Part shown: positions 7,133 through 15,810 of the stretch, piece after piece | Layout: each line of letters opens with the position of its first letter | Position numbering within the stretch: position 1 is the first letter of the stretch | Assembly (NCBI GenBank): GCA_021838765.1 | Contig: JAKCCY010000016.1 | Span: forward strand, 1-35,869 | Source of the DNA: Nitrospirota bacterium | Lineage (GTDB): Bacteria > Nitrospirota_A > Leptospirillia > Leptospirillales > Leptospirillaceae | DNA length: 35,869 bases | Reading direction: 5' to 3' | Translations under genes and position numbers: made by a program | Notes under the pieces: generated by a model | Told to the model about the DNA's origin: nothing | The model's database searches: none | The model's input: only the letters and a program-made list of their open reading frames with translations

Positions 7133-8062
7133 ATGGACGAGATCCTTCCTGAAGATTGGGAGGAAGAAACTTCGTTTTCCACTTCCCATATACCGGTTTT
7201 GTTGGGCCCGGCGGTTGATGCACTGCAGGTTTCATCTGGCGATTGGTATGTCGATGGTACTTTTGGCCATGGGGGCCATTCGGGGGAGATCCTTTCAAGA
7301 GGAGGGAATGTTCTCGCGTTTGATGTCGATCCGGCCGCTGTCGAGAGAGGGTCAGGAACCTTCCGGAAAGATTTTCCTGGCAGATTCCTGATTGTTCCGG
7401 AAAACCACAGAAATATCGCCTCAGTTGCAACAAGGCTTGGTATCCAGCCAAGAGGGATCCTGATTGATTCCGGTTGGGCAAGCTCCCAGATGGCAGATGA
7501 GGCTCTCGGGATGTCTTTCTTAAGCGACAGTCCGCTTGATATGAGGATGGACCCGACTCTTGAGCTTTCCGCGACAGATCTTCTTGAAACACTGGATCAG
7601 GAGGAGTTGCTCCGGATTTTCTCTGACCTTGGCGAAGAACCATTGGCATGGGTGGTTGCGAGGAATCTTGTCGAAGCCAGAAGTCGGGGCCATTTGCCTC
7701 GTACTGGAAAAGAGCTGGCGTCTTTTGTTTCCGGGGTTTATTACCGGAAGGGATTCCGAAGAAGTCGCAGGCATCCTGCAACAAGAGTGTTTATGGCTCT
7801 TCGCATCGCGGTAAATCGGGAGATTGAGTCTCTCTCCCTTGGCATAACCGAAGGGCGCAAGATTCTGTCTTCCGGGGGAAGGATCGTCGTGATCTCATTC
7901 CATTCAAGGGAAGACAGAGTTGTCAAACATCTTTTTAGGGACTGGAAAAAGGCCGATTTGGGGCAGGTCCTGTTTCAAAAGGGGATTGTCCCTGATCCGT
8001 CAGAGGTTCTTTTAAATCCTAGAGCCAGGAGTGCCAGAATGAGGGCTTTTTCCGTTGACTGA
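7133..8062 (+). CDS. rsmH: 16S rRNA (cytosine-1402-N4)-methyltransferase RsmH (MraW)
   Basis: The 309-residue SAM-dependent methyltransferase modifies C1402 in the 16S rRNA decoding region. It shows HIPVLLGPAVDAL, the SAM-binding segment YVDGTFGHGGHSGEIL, ILIDSGWASSQM (the family usually has DLGVSS), PLDMRMD, and the C-terminal ISFHSREDRVVKHLFR and NPRARSARMRAF. The ATG at 7133 follows GGAGG by 8 bases; an in-frame GTG at 7118 lies on the other side of that site and is less likely. The N-terminal acidic stretch of about 15 residues is unusual. The stop overlaps the ftsL start. Confidence 0.94.
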   Translation: MDEILPEDWEEETSFSTSHIPVLLGPAVDALQVSSGDWYVDGTFGHGGHSGEILSRGGNVLAFDVDPAAVERGSGTFRKDFPGRFLIVPENHRNIASVATRLGIQPRGILIDSGWASSQMADEALGMSFLSDSPLDMRMDPTLELSATDLLETLDQEELLRIFSDLGEEPLAWVVARNLVEARSRGHLPRTGKELASFVSGVYYRKGFRRSRRHPATRVFMALRIAVNREIESLSLGITEGRKILSSGGRIVVISFHSREDRVVKHLFRDWKKADLGQVLFQKGIVPDPSEVLLNPRARSARMRAFSVD

Positions 8063-8336
8063 CCTCTCTCGCCCCATTGTTCCCTTCAAGTGGGCTCTCT
8101 GGTTCTTTCTGGGTGCCCTGGGGGTATTCCTTTTCAGCATGAGCATCTCGATTCTCAGCGTACACACTGACCATGATGTGAGTCGTCTCAGAGCCGAGAT
8201 AGGAGCTTCGATGAGGCAGGAGAAGCTCCTTGAAATCCGCAAGGCGGAGCTGATGACTGAAAGCAGGGTGATGACTTATGCGAGAAGTCATCACCTTGTT
8301 CTTGCGAACCCTGCTTCGGTGATTTACTTGCATTAA
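8055..8336 (+). CDS. ftsL: FtsL-like cell division protein
   Basis: A 93-residue bitopic membrane protein: short cytoplasmic N-terminus, one transmembrane segment at about residues 12-34 (WALWFFLGALGVFLFSMSI), then a likely coiled-coil stretch. FtsL is poorly conserved, so the call rests on size, topology and position between rsmH and ftsI, which is the standard place. Translation probably starts at TTG (8055), overlapping the rsmH stop and suggesting coupling. It would link FtsQ (and FtsB, if present) to FtsW/FtsI. Confidence 0.75.
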   Translation: MTDLSRPIVPFKWALWFFLGALGVFLFSMSISILSVHTDHDVSRLRAEIGASMRQEKLLEIRKAELMTESRVMTYARSHHLVLANPASVIYLH

Positions 8337-8402
8337 CGGACTTAACATTGAAAGACATTGGGAAAATCATCTTGTGAAGGGTGATTTTCTGAAGGGGGCA
8401 CG

Positions 8403-10130
8403 ATGAAGAACAGGACAAGAGTAATCATGGCCCTTGTCCTGTTTGGATTCCTTGGCGTTGCCCTGCGACTCGTCGTTGTTCAGGGAGTCGGTCGGGGAAA
8501 TTACGCGCAGCTATCCCTGAAGGAACATCAGCGCATCCTTCTCGTCCATGGTGAAAGGGGTGTTGTCCTGGATCGGAATGGGGATGTTCTTGCCTCCAAC
8601 CGTTCTCTTCCTGGCCTTGTTTGTGACCCGACTGTCCTTAAAAAGCACTCTTCTGTATCGCGTGTTGCCCGGGAGCTATCCGGGCCGCTTGGAATTTCAC
8701 CCGCACACCTGTCTTTGATCCTGAACAAAAAAAGTCGATTTGTCTGGATTCGTCATGACCTCTTCCCTCAGACTGTGTCGGAAATAAAGGAGCTTCGTAT
8801 CCCGGGTCTCTACGTCATGAACGAAGAGAGACGATTCTATCCGGGGGGGGAAGCCTTCCATACCCTGATCGGGACGACCGGAAGAGATAATTCAGGGCTT
8901 TCAGGGATTGAAAGAAGATTTGACCGCGAGCTTTCAGGCCATACGGGAGGAAGGGTCATCGAGGTCTCGGCAAGGGGGAGATCCTATTTCTTCAGGGACC
9001 TGGTGGCGCCCGAAAAGCTGTCGGGAAATGTGATCCGTCTGACTGTGGACGGTGAACTTCAGAAGTATGCCCAGCTGGCACTTGATGAGGAGGTGGACAA
9101 GGTTCAGGCGGAAGGTGGCGTTGTTCTGGTCATGGATCCAAAAACGGGCGCCATCCTGGCAATGGCTTCGAACAACAAGGGGATGCAGGCACAGATCAAC
9201 CCTGCTGTTTCAATGGTTTATGAGCCCGGGTCAATTTTTAAGCTGGTTACCGCATCGGCTGCACTGAATGAAAAGGCTGTAACTTTAGGTGAGCAGTTTG
9301 ATGGACATGATGGAATCTTTTATATCCCGGGAGGGGTTCTTCATGATGATGAGCCCCAGAAAAGTCTGAATCTTGCTGGTATACTGGCGAAGTCCAGCAA
9401 TATTGGTATCTCCCAGGTGGGATTAAGATTGGGGCCATCCCGATTTTATCGGTATATTCGCCTGTTTGGATTCGGCGCCCGAACGGGAATTGCCTATCCG
9501 GGCGAGTCTTCAGGCATCCTCCATCCCCTTTCCCGCTGGTCGCACCGATCCATTTACAGTATCTCGATGGGGCAGGAAATTGGGGTAACCCCCATTCAGC
9601 TTGTGACTGCGGTCAGTGCTATCGCAAATGGCGGAAAATTAATGCAACCCTATCTTGTGAGCTCGATTGCCTCTCCTGCCGGGGAGACCATATGGAAGGG
9701 AAAACCCCGTATGGTTCGTGAGGTTATTTCCCGCAAAACATCAAGAACTCTTCTCGGTCTGATGGAGAATGTGGTTTCTCCTGGAGGGACCGGAGTGAAT
9801 GCCGCCATAAGCGGGTACGATGTGGCCGGAAAAACAGGAACTGCCCAAGTCTACGACCCCCTGAAAAGGGCTTATACCAGGAAAAGAACAATTGACTCTT
9901 TTGTAGGTGTTCTCCCCGTCCAGGATCCTTCCCTGGTTATTCTTGTGATTGTTGCCAAACCAAAGTCCCTTTCGTGGGGGGGAACGGTCGCTGCTCCCCT
10001 GTTCAGAAAAATTGCCCAAATGGCGCTTGTTCATTTCCGTATTCCTTCACCCCCACCATCCGCTTCGCCTGTGGAGTCCTATCCAGTTCGCATTATAGCC
10101 GAGGCCAAAAAGATCAAGGAGGGAGATTGA
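8403..10130 (+). CDS. ftsI: Septal peptidoglycan transpeptidase FtsI (PBP3)
   Basis: This 575-residue class B penicillin-binding protein cross-links septal murein. It has one N-terminal transmembrane segment (about residues 7-23), a PBP dimer/pedestal domain with RGVVLDRNGDVLA, and a transpeptidase domain. The three catalytic motifs are complete: S277-x2-K280 (SIFK), S331-S332-N333, and K477-T478-G479. No PASTA domains are present at the C-terminus, as in Gram-negative FtsI rather than sporulation SpoVD types. ATG at 8403 is preceded by GAAGGGGG. The gene contains a G8 run near 8853-8860 that encodes Gly-Gly in frame. It overlaps murE. Confidence 0.95.
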   Translation: MKNRTRVIMALVLFGFLGVALRLVVVQGVGRGNYAQLSLKEHQRILLVHGERGVVLDRNGDVLASNRSLPGLVCDPTVLKKHSSVSRVARELSGPLGISPAHLSLILNKKSRFVWIRHDLFPQTVSEIKELRIPGLYVMNEERRFYPGGEAFHTLIGTTGRDNSGLSGIERRFDRELSGHTGGRVIEVSARGRSYFFRDLVAPEKLSGNVIRLTVDGELQKYAQLALDEEVDKVQAEGGVVLVMDPKTGAILAMASNNKGMQAQINPAVSMVYEPGSIFKLVTASAALNEKAVTLGEQFDGHDGIFYIPGGVLHDDEPQKSLNLAGILAKSSNIGISQVGLRLGPSRFYRYIRLFGFGARTGIAYPGESSGILHPLSRWSHRSIYSISMGQEIGVTPIQLVTAVSAIANGGKLMQPYLVSSIASPAGETIWKGKPRMVREVISRKTSRTLLGLMENVVSPGGTGVNAAISGYDVAGKTGTAQVYDPLKRAYTRKRTIDSFVGVLPVQDPSLVILVIVAKPKSLSWGGTVAAPLFRKIAQMALVHFRIPSPPPSASPVESYPVRIIAEAKKIKEGD

Positions 10131-11644
10131 AAGAGACTCTCGTACGTAAAGACCGGAGATGGATGGAAAGTGTTCTCCCCTCTCCGGCATGGGGCGTATT
10201 CCCTGACGAAATTACGGGCTTGTCCGATAATTCAAAGTCTGCCGCAAAAGGAGACCTTTATTTCCTGAGGCCAGGGAAAGATGGCGTGAACTGGTCCTTT
10301 CTGGGAGAGGCCATAAGGGCTGGTGTGAGGCTTGTCGTAACGGATGCATCCGTTTCTGGAAGCTGGGCGGAGGAGACTCTTTTTCACTCTGTTCCGGTGG
10401 TTTTCGTAAAGGATCTGTTGGGTGTGATGGGTACTGTCGCTTCATCCTTCTGGGGAAATCCATCCGGGAAGATGAAAGTTGTCGCTGTTACCGGAACGAA
10501 CGGAAAGACGACATCAAGTTTTCTGACCCAATCGGTGATGAATCAGGGAGGGATTAAAACCGGACTCATCGGAACGGTTGTTTTCGACCTCGGAGGTGAA
10601 ACGGTAGAGGCAAGTCAGACGACTCCGGGGATCCTTGAGCTGCATCGACTCTTTGCTCAGGGATTTTCCAATGGACTGCAAGGAATCTCCATGGAAGTCT
10701 CATCCCATGCCCTTGATCAGGACCGGATTGCCGGCCTCTCCCTTTCCGTTGTCCACTTTACGAATCTGACGAGAGACCACCTTGATTATCATCTTGACAT
10801 GGAATCTTACTATCAGGCTAAAAAACGGCTTTTTTTCAGAAAGAATCCTGACGGAAGCTACCCGATATGTGTTGTCAACGGGGATGATCCATGGGGGAAA
10901 AGACTCGTTTCTGAGGTTGTTTCGGACTCACGGGTGCCTATTGTTGTCATTGGTGAAGGACAGGAGGCGGATATTGCCCCATTAACCTTCACCATGGGGA
11001 TTGATGGGATCAGGGGCGCGATCCGGACACCAAAGGGCGTTATTGATCTTGAATCACCCATGACGGGTCATTATAACCTGATGAATATCATGGGTGCCAT
11101 TGGATGTGCTCTGGCACTCGAAATTCCTCTGGAGCTGATCGCCCGGGGGATCTTGGCGCAACAGGGGGTGCCCGGGCGATTTGAGGTTGTGAGATCCAAT
11201 CGGAATATCTCGGTTATTGTCGATTATGCTCATACAGATGATGCACTGGAAAATCTTCTCTCTGCGGTGCGTCCGCTGTGCAAGGGAAGGATCATTACCG
11301 TTTTCGGGTGTGGAGGTGACAGGGACAGGGGCAAGAGACCCAGGATGGGTGAAAAGGCCGGACGATTGTCTGATCTTGTCGTTTTGACGTCTGATAACCC
11401 CAGAACTGAAGATCCTGAATCGATCCTCGACGAGATTGAGCCAGCCCTGAAGGAGACGGGTACCCCTTATGAACGAATCTCCGACAGGAAAGCTGCCATA
11501 TTTCGGGCGATTTCCCTGGCCAGTCCGGGGGACAGTGTTGTTATTGCCGGGAAAGGCCATGAAAACTACCAGATATTGGGGAAGGTCAAACATCATTTTG
11601 ATGACAGGGAGATTGCAAGAGAAGCCCTGGAGTCCGGACAATGA
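10127..11644 (+). CDS. murE: UDP-MurNAc-L-Ala-D-Glu: meso-diaminopimelate ligase
   Basis: The 505-residue Mur ligase adds the third residue of the stem peptide. The P-loop GTNGKTT spans residues 123-129, and DNPR (423-426) is the motif that selects meso-diaminopimelate rather than lysine, consistent with a Gram-negative wall. The start is the TTG at 10127, with AAGGAGGGA just before it and an overlap with the ftsI stop (TTGA). The frame stays open upstream inside ftsI, but that part has no family similarity. The C-terminal GKGHENYQ segment is typical. Confidence 0.95.
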   Translation: MKETLVRKDRRWMESVLPSPAWGVFPDEITGLSDNSKSAAKGDLYFLRPGKDGVNWSFLGEAIRAGVRLVVTDASVSGSWAEETLFHSVPVVFVKDLLGVMGTVASSFWGNPSGKMKVVAVTGTNGKTTSSFLTQSVMNQGGIKTGLIGTVVFDLGGETVEASQTTPGILELHRLFAQGFSNGLQGISMEVSSHALDQDRIAGLSLSVVHFTNLTRDHLDYHLDMESYYQAKKRLFFRKNPDGSYPICVVNGDDPWGKRLVSEVVSDSRVPIVVIGEGQEADIAPLTFTMGIDGIRGAIRTPKGVIDLESPMTGHYNLMNIMGAIGCALALEIPLELIARGILAQQGVPGRFEVVRSNRNISVIVDYAHTDDALENLLSAVRPLCKGRIITVFGCGGDRDRGKRPRMGEKAGRLSDLVVLTSDNPRTEDPESILDEIEPALKETGTPYERISDRKAAIFRAISLASPGDSVVIAGKGHENYQILGKVKHHFDDREIAREALESGQ

Positions 11645-13116
11645 GCAATATCTGGATGACGGTGCCAGAAGTTCTTGATGCGACCGGGGGATGCTGGTAC
11701 AAGGATGGAGATCCTCTTCCGGATTATTTTGACGGAGTTTCTACGGACAGCAGGAAGATCCGGCGCGGGGATCTTTTTGTGGCTCTTTGCGGAGAGCGAT
11801 TTGACGGACACTCCCATCTGCAGGAAGCGAGAGACAGGGGGGCGGCTGCCGCCCTTGTCGAAAGGACTGGAAATGTTCCTATCCCCCAGATTCTGGTGGA
11901 AGATACCAGAAAGTCCATGCTTGCTCTGGCGTTGAAAATCATCAAAAAAAGACGGGAACGTGGCGGAAAAATGGTTGTTTTGACCGGAAGCGCAGGGAAA
12001 ACAACCACCAGGGAATTGATCCGCCGTGGATTGTCTTCAAGCGGGGCATCTGTTCTGGCAAGTGCGGGAAACGAGAACAATGAGATCGGTGTTCCCCTGA
12101 CGCTTTGGGGATGGAGGGACTCCGAGGCATATGCAGTGATTGAGGTTGGTGTTCGCAAAAAGGGAGATATCGGGTATTTCGGAGATGTTGTCCTCTCAGA
12201 ATGTCTGGTCATCACTTCAATTGGTCCCTCACACCTTGAAACGCTCGGGACCCTCTCCGGCGTATGGGAAGAAAAAAGTCGGCTGATCGAGAAAATCCGT
12301 GAAGGTGGCTTCCTTGTTTTGCCTGAAGAGGTTTGGCAGTGTTTTTCCTCCCCATTTCAACGAAAGTGGATGGAGGACCGTAAAATCCACCTGATCCTGA
12401 CCAGGCTGAATCGTCATGAGTCGCCCTTGTCACCGATTGTGTCCGAACGTACTTTTTCCGATTCCAGGATAACTTCTCTCGAAGGGGCCTTTTCCCGGAG
12501 AGAATCGGGATACTTTCTGGAAGGAGAGTTGTTGGGGGAGTCTTTTTCCATCAGGATGGATATCCCCTCGCCGGAACTTGCGATGGATATGCTTCTTGCC
12601 ATAGGGGCATGTCGGGCATTCGGGGTCGGTCTTGAGAAGGCATCCGAAGCGATTGGAGAGTACAGGGGGGGAGAGGGAAGGATGCAGCCCCTGACAGGAA
12701 AAAACGGAGTCCTGTACCTTCTGGATCATTATAACGCGAATCCACTGTCAATGGATGCGGCTTTTTCTCTTGTTGAAAATTATCACGGGGGTGAGTGGTC
12801 ATCAGGAAAACTCTGGGGAATTCTTGGTGAGATGCTTGAACTGGGCGAGGATGCGGAAATGTGGCATCGTCATGTCGGGGAGAAGGCAGCAAGGATTCCC
12901 TGGTCCGCCCTCTGGTTCAAGGGCAATTTTTTTGAGTCTTTCCGTGAAGGGTTCTCTTCTTCTGGTGGGGATCCATCAATTCTGCACCATATAAATGGTG
13001 CAGGCTCTTCAGAGAATCGCTACCAATCGATTGGTCCGGGTGACATCGTTCTTGTCAAGGCTTCGAGGGGGACAGCCCTGGAGTCAGAATTCCCTTACCT
13101 CGGACTGGAGCTGTAA
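11641..13116 (+). CDS. murF: UDP-MurNAc-tripeptide: D-Ala-D-Ala ligase
   Basis: The 491-residue Mur ligase adds D-Ala-D-Ala to complete the UDP-MurNAc-pentapeptide. STDSRKIRRGDLFVAL marks the N-terminal domain, GSAGKTTT (G116 to T123) the ATP-binding loop, ENNEIGVPLTL the central domain, and DHYNANPLSM the C-terminal domain entry. The start ATG overlaps the murE stop (ATGA), and its own stop shares one base with the mraY start (TAATG). Its substrate D-Ala-D-Ala would come from Ddl, encoded further down in the same cluster. Confidence 0.95.
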   Translation: MSNIWMTVPEVLDATGGCWYKDGDPLPDYFDGVSTDSRKIRRGDLFVALCGERFDGHSHLQEARDRGAAAALVERTGNVPIPQILVEDTRKSMLALALKIIKKRRERGGKMVVLTGSAGKTTTRELIRRGLSSSGASVLASAGNENNEIGVPLTLWGWRDSEAYAVIEVGVRKKGDIGYFGDVVLSECLVITSIGPSHLETLGTLSGVWEEKSRLIEKIREGGFLVLPEEVWQCFSSPFQRKWMEDRKIHLILTRLNRHESPLSPIVSERTFSDSRITSLEGAFSRRESGYFLEGELLGESFSIRMDIPSPELAMDMLLAIGACRAFGVGLEKASEAIGEYRGGEGRMQPLTGKNGVLYLLDHYNANPLSMDAAFSLVENYHGGEWSSGKLWGILGEMLELGEDAEMWHRHVGEKAARIPWSALWFKGNFFESFREGFSSSGGDPSILHHINGAGSSENRYQSIGPGDIVLVKASRGTALESEFPYLGLEL

Positions 13117-14186
13117 TGCTTTATCTTCTTCACTATTTTCACCATGATTTTTCTGCTTTCAATATTTTCCGCTATATCACTTTCAGGACGATATACGCAT
13201 CCCTGTCGGCCCTTGTCCTTGTGCTTCTGTTGGGTCCATTCATGATCCGTCTGCTTGTGCGCTTTCAGATTGGCCAGGAGGTCAGGGATGATGGTCCAAA
13301 ATCCCATCTCTCCAAAAAAGGAACTCCCACGATGGGTGGGATCCTGATCCTTCTTGGAATCCTGATCCCGGTTCTTCTCTGGGCGGATCTCTCGAACAGG
13401 TTCGTCTGGATGGTTCTTCTGGCTCTTATGGGAAACGGGGCTATAGGATTTCTGGATGATTACCTGAAGATCATCCGAAAACAGTCTAAAGGACTTCTGG
13501 CCTGGCAGAAATTTCTCCTTCAGACGGTGCTTGGCCTGATGTTGGCGATCTGGTTTGTGGAAACCTCTCCTGATACCCGGATCATTGTCCCTTTCTTCAA
13601 ATCAATCAACCCTGATCTGGGGGTGTTCTTTGTTCCTTTTGCGATCGGGGTTATTTCAGGAACGTCCAATGCCGTCAATCTCACCGACGGGCTTGATGGT
13701 CTGGCCATTGGTCCGGTGATTGTCGTTTCCATGTCGTTTCTGATCATTGACTATCTGACGGGTAATCAGGTTTTTGCGCATTATCTGGAGTTGCCGGGGA
13801 TGCCGGGAGCGGGTGAGCTTTCCATTGTCGCAGGCGCGATGGCTGGTGCCTCCCTGGGATTTTTATGGTTTAACGCCTACCCTGCATCCGTTTTTATGGG
13901 AGACGTCGGCGCTCTGGCTTTGGGGGGGGCTCTTGGAATGATGGCGATTATAACGCGTCAGGAGCTTCTCCTCCTGATTCTTGGTGGGATTTTTGTAGCA
14001 GAGGCCCTTTCGGTGATAGCACAGGTGACGTCTTACAAGATTCGGAAAAAGAGAGTTCTCAGAATGGCCCCTCTTCATCATCACTTTGAGCTGGGGGGAG
14101 TCAGTGAGCCAAAGCTGATTGTCCGATTCTGGATCGTCGCGCTGGTTCTGGCCTTGGTGAGCCTTAGTACATTGAAAATTCGCTGA
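13116..14186 (+). CDS. mraY: Phospho-MurNAc-pentapeptide translocase MraY
   Basis: The 356-residue polytopic membrane enzyme transfers phospho-MurNAc-pentapeptide to undecaprenyl phosphate, making lipid I. Family landmarks are KKGTPTMGG, the D114-D115 pair in GFLDDYLKI, D191-G-x-D194 in NLTDGLDGLA, NAYPASVFMGDVGALALGG, and the H321-H322-H323 cluster in APLHHHFEL. Multiple hydrophobic segments fit the usual ten transmembrane helices. A G8 run at 13922-13929 encodes Gly-Gly in frame. Confidence 0.97.
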   Translation: MLYLLHYFHHDFSAFNIFRYITFRTIYASLSALVLVLLLGPFMIRLLVRFQIGQEVRDDGPKSHLSKKGTPTMGGILILLGILIPVLLWADLSNRFVWMVLLALMGNGAIGFLDDYLKIIRKQSKGLLAWQKFLLQTVLGLMLAIWFVETSPDTRIIVPFFKSINPDLGVFFVPFAIGVISGTSNAVNLTDGLDGLAIGPVIVVSMSFLIIDYLTGNQVFAHYLELPGMPGAGELSIVAGAMAGASLGFLWFNAYPASVFMGDVGALALGGALGMMAIITRQELLLLILGGIFVAEALSVIAQVTSYKIRKKRVLRMAPLHHHFELGGVSEPKLIVRFWIVALVLALVSLSTLKIR

Positions 14187-14199
14187 AAGGGATACTTCT

Positions 14200-15810
14200 A
14201 TGGCTGTTTCTGAGACACAAAACCTCTCATCTCTACCCGGCAAGCAGGAAGAGGCGACTCCAAGAGAAAAGGAAAAGGTTCTGGTTCTGGGCGCTGGCCG
14301 ATCAGGAGTTGCTGCTGCAAGACTGGCTGTTTATCTTGGTGGTGACGTTACGTTAAAGGATGAGAGCGGTGACTGTCTCTTACCTGTCCTGAAAGAGCAG
14401 CTGGTCGGTGAGGGGATCCAGCTTGACCTTGGAAACGTCATGAAACCCCTTGATTTTGGAGCGGCCTCGAAGGTGATTGTCAGTCCGGGACTTCCTCCTG
14501 AAAAGTGGTCGGGGCATCCGATCCCGGAGCACGACAGCAGGGTTATAGGAGAACTTGAATGGGCTTCAGCCCTCTCTCCTTTTCCTCTTTTTGCCGTTGG
14601 TGGGACTAATGGAAAATCGACGACCTCCGCTCTGGCGGCCCACTTCCTGAGAGCTTGCGGTCTGTCCGTTTTTCTGGGCGGGAACTTTGGTACTCCCCTT
14701 TCAGAGGCGGTTTTGTCCGAGCGCCAAAGGATCTCTCAGGGACTCTCTCCTGAATATGATGCCGGTGTTGTTGAGATATCAAGCTTTCAGGCTGAAACAA
14801 TGAGTCCGATAAGATCCTGGTTCGATCCGGTTGTCCACCTTTTCCTGAATATAACCCCTGACCATCTCGATCGCCATCCATCGGAAGAGGCCTACAGAAG
14901 AGCCAAGTGGCAGTCCTTCAGGGGGATTTCTCCATCTCACTTCACCGTTTTTAATGCCGATCCGGATTCGGGGCTTTATCCTCTCAGAAAAACCCCCGGG
15001 CGTCCGGCCTTCTTTTTTGCGAGTCGGAAAGGAGTGTCTCCCGAGATCCCTGTTGAGGAGGCTCCGGTTTTTATCCTCTCGGAAGACGGGATGACCGGGA
15101 GAATATCCGGATTCCCCGGTCAAAGCGGAAAAAGTGAAGTTTGGGAGTTTGGGGAATTTCCCTTGCCGGGCCTTGGAAATCGCCAGAATCTTGCGGCAAG
15201 TCTTCTGGGGACGCTCATCTTTTTGAAAGAGCAGAGAAAACTGCATAATGTCCTGACCCCAACACAGGGTGACTCTCCCTTTCCGGAAAAACAGCTGCTC
15301 CTGAAGAGTCTTGCTTCCTTCAAGGGGCTTCCCCACAGGATGGAAATCATCGCGGAAAAAGATGGAGTCTGTTTTATCAATGACTCAAAAGCAACAAATG
15401 TTGATGCTACCCTGATGGCACTCAAGGGATTCTCGTCCCCGATAGACGGGAAAAAGTCCGATTCGTCCGACGCTCGCTCCCTGATACTGATTATGGGGGG
15501 ACGTGACAAGGGGGCCTCATATCTGCCTTTGTCAGCTCCCGTGCAAGAGCTTGTCAGGGTTCTGATCGTTCTTGGCGAGGCCAAGGATCTGATTGCCCGC
15601 TCCCTTTCATCCTTCTGCGAAACGATCTCAGTCTCAAGCATGAAGATGGCCGTTGAGATCGCAATCTCCAAAGGGAGAGAGGGTGATACGGTTCTGCTCT
15701 CTCCGGGATGCTCAAGTTACGATATGTTTCATGGCTATGAAGAGCGTGGAAATGCCTTTGCCATGCATGTGCGGGAGGCTCTGGGTGTTTATGGAGGAGT
15801 CGCCAAATGA
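14200..15810 (+). CDS. murD: UDP-MurNAc-L-Ala: D-glutamate ligase
   Basis: The 536-residue product has the MurD order: N-terminal Rossmann domain (VLVLGAGRSGVAAARLA), ATP loop GGTNGKSTT with K139, NITPDHLDRH, then a C-terminal domain with FINDSKATNVDATLMAL, GGRDKGASY and SPGCSSYDMF. It is clearly longer than typical MurD (about 440-460). The extra length comes from an N-terminal tail of about 25 polar residues and loop insertions, including a Ser/Asp/Lys-rich stretch after ALKGF (about residues 412-425). The start ATG at 14200 lies 13 bases after mraY and follows GAAAGGG. It adds D-Glu as the second residue of the stem peptide. Confidence 0.93.
   Translation: MAVSETQNLSSLPGKQEEATPREKEKVLVLGAGRSGVAAARLAVYLGGDVTLKDESGDCLLPVLKEQLVGEGIQLDLGNVMKPLDFGAASKVIVSPGLPPEKWSGHPIPEHDSRVIGELEWASALSPFPLFAVGGTNGKSTTSALAAHFLRACGLSVFLGGNFGTPLSEAVLSERQRISQGLSPEYDAGVVEISSFQAETMSPIRSWFDPVVHLFLNITPDHLDRHPSEEAYRRAKWQSFRGISPSHFTVFNADPDSGLYPLRKTPGRPAFFFASRKGVSPEIPVEEAPVFILSEDGMTGRISGFPGQSGKSEVWEFGEFPLPGLGNRQNLAASLLGTLIFLKEQRKLHNVLTPTQGDSPFPEKQLLLKSLASFKGLPHRMEIIAEKDGVCFINDSKATNVDATLMALKGFSSPIDGKKSDSSDARSLILIMGGRDKGASYLPLSAPVQELVRVLIVLGEAKDLIARSLSSFCETISVSSMKMAVEIAISKGREGDTVLLSPGCSSYDMFHGYEERGNAFAMHVREALGVYGGVAK

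Noticed and set aside
6843..7784. 313-codon open frame on the minus strand
   Set aside because: It is antisense to mraZ and rsmH, both firmly identified, and its Pro/Gln/Arg/Ser-rich translation has no domain character.
9974..10126. N-terminal extension of murE within ftsI
   Set aside because: The added residues lack Mur ligase similarity, while the TTG at 10127 has a strong ribosome site and the usual stop-start overlap.
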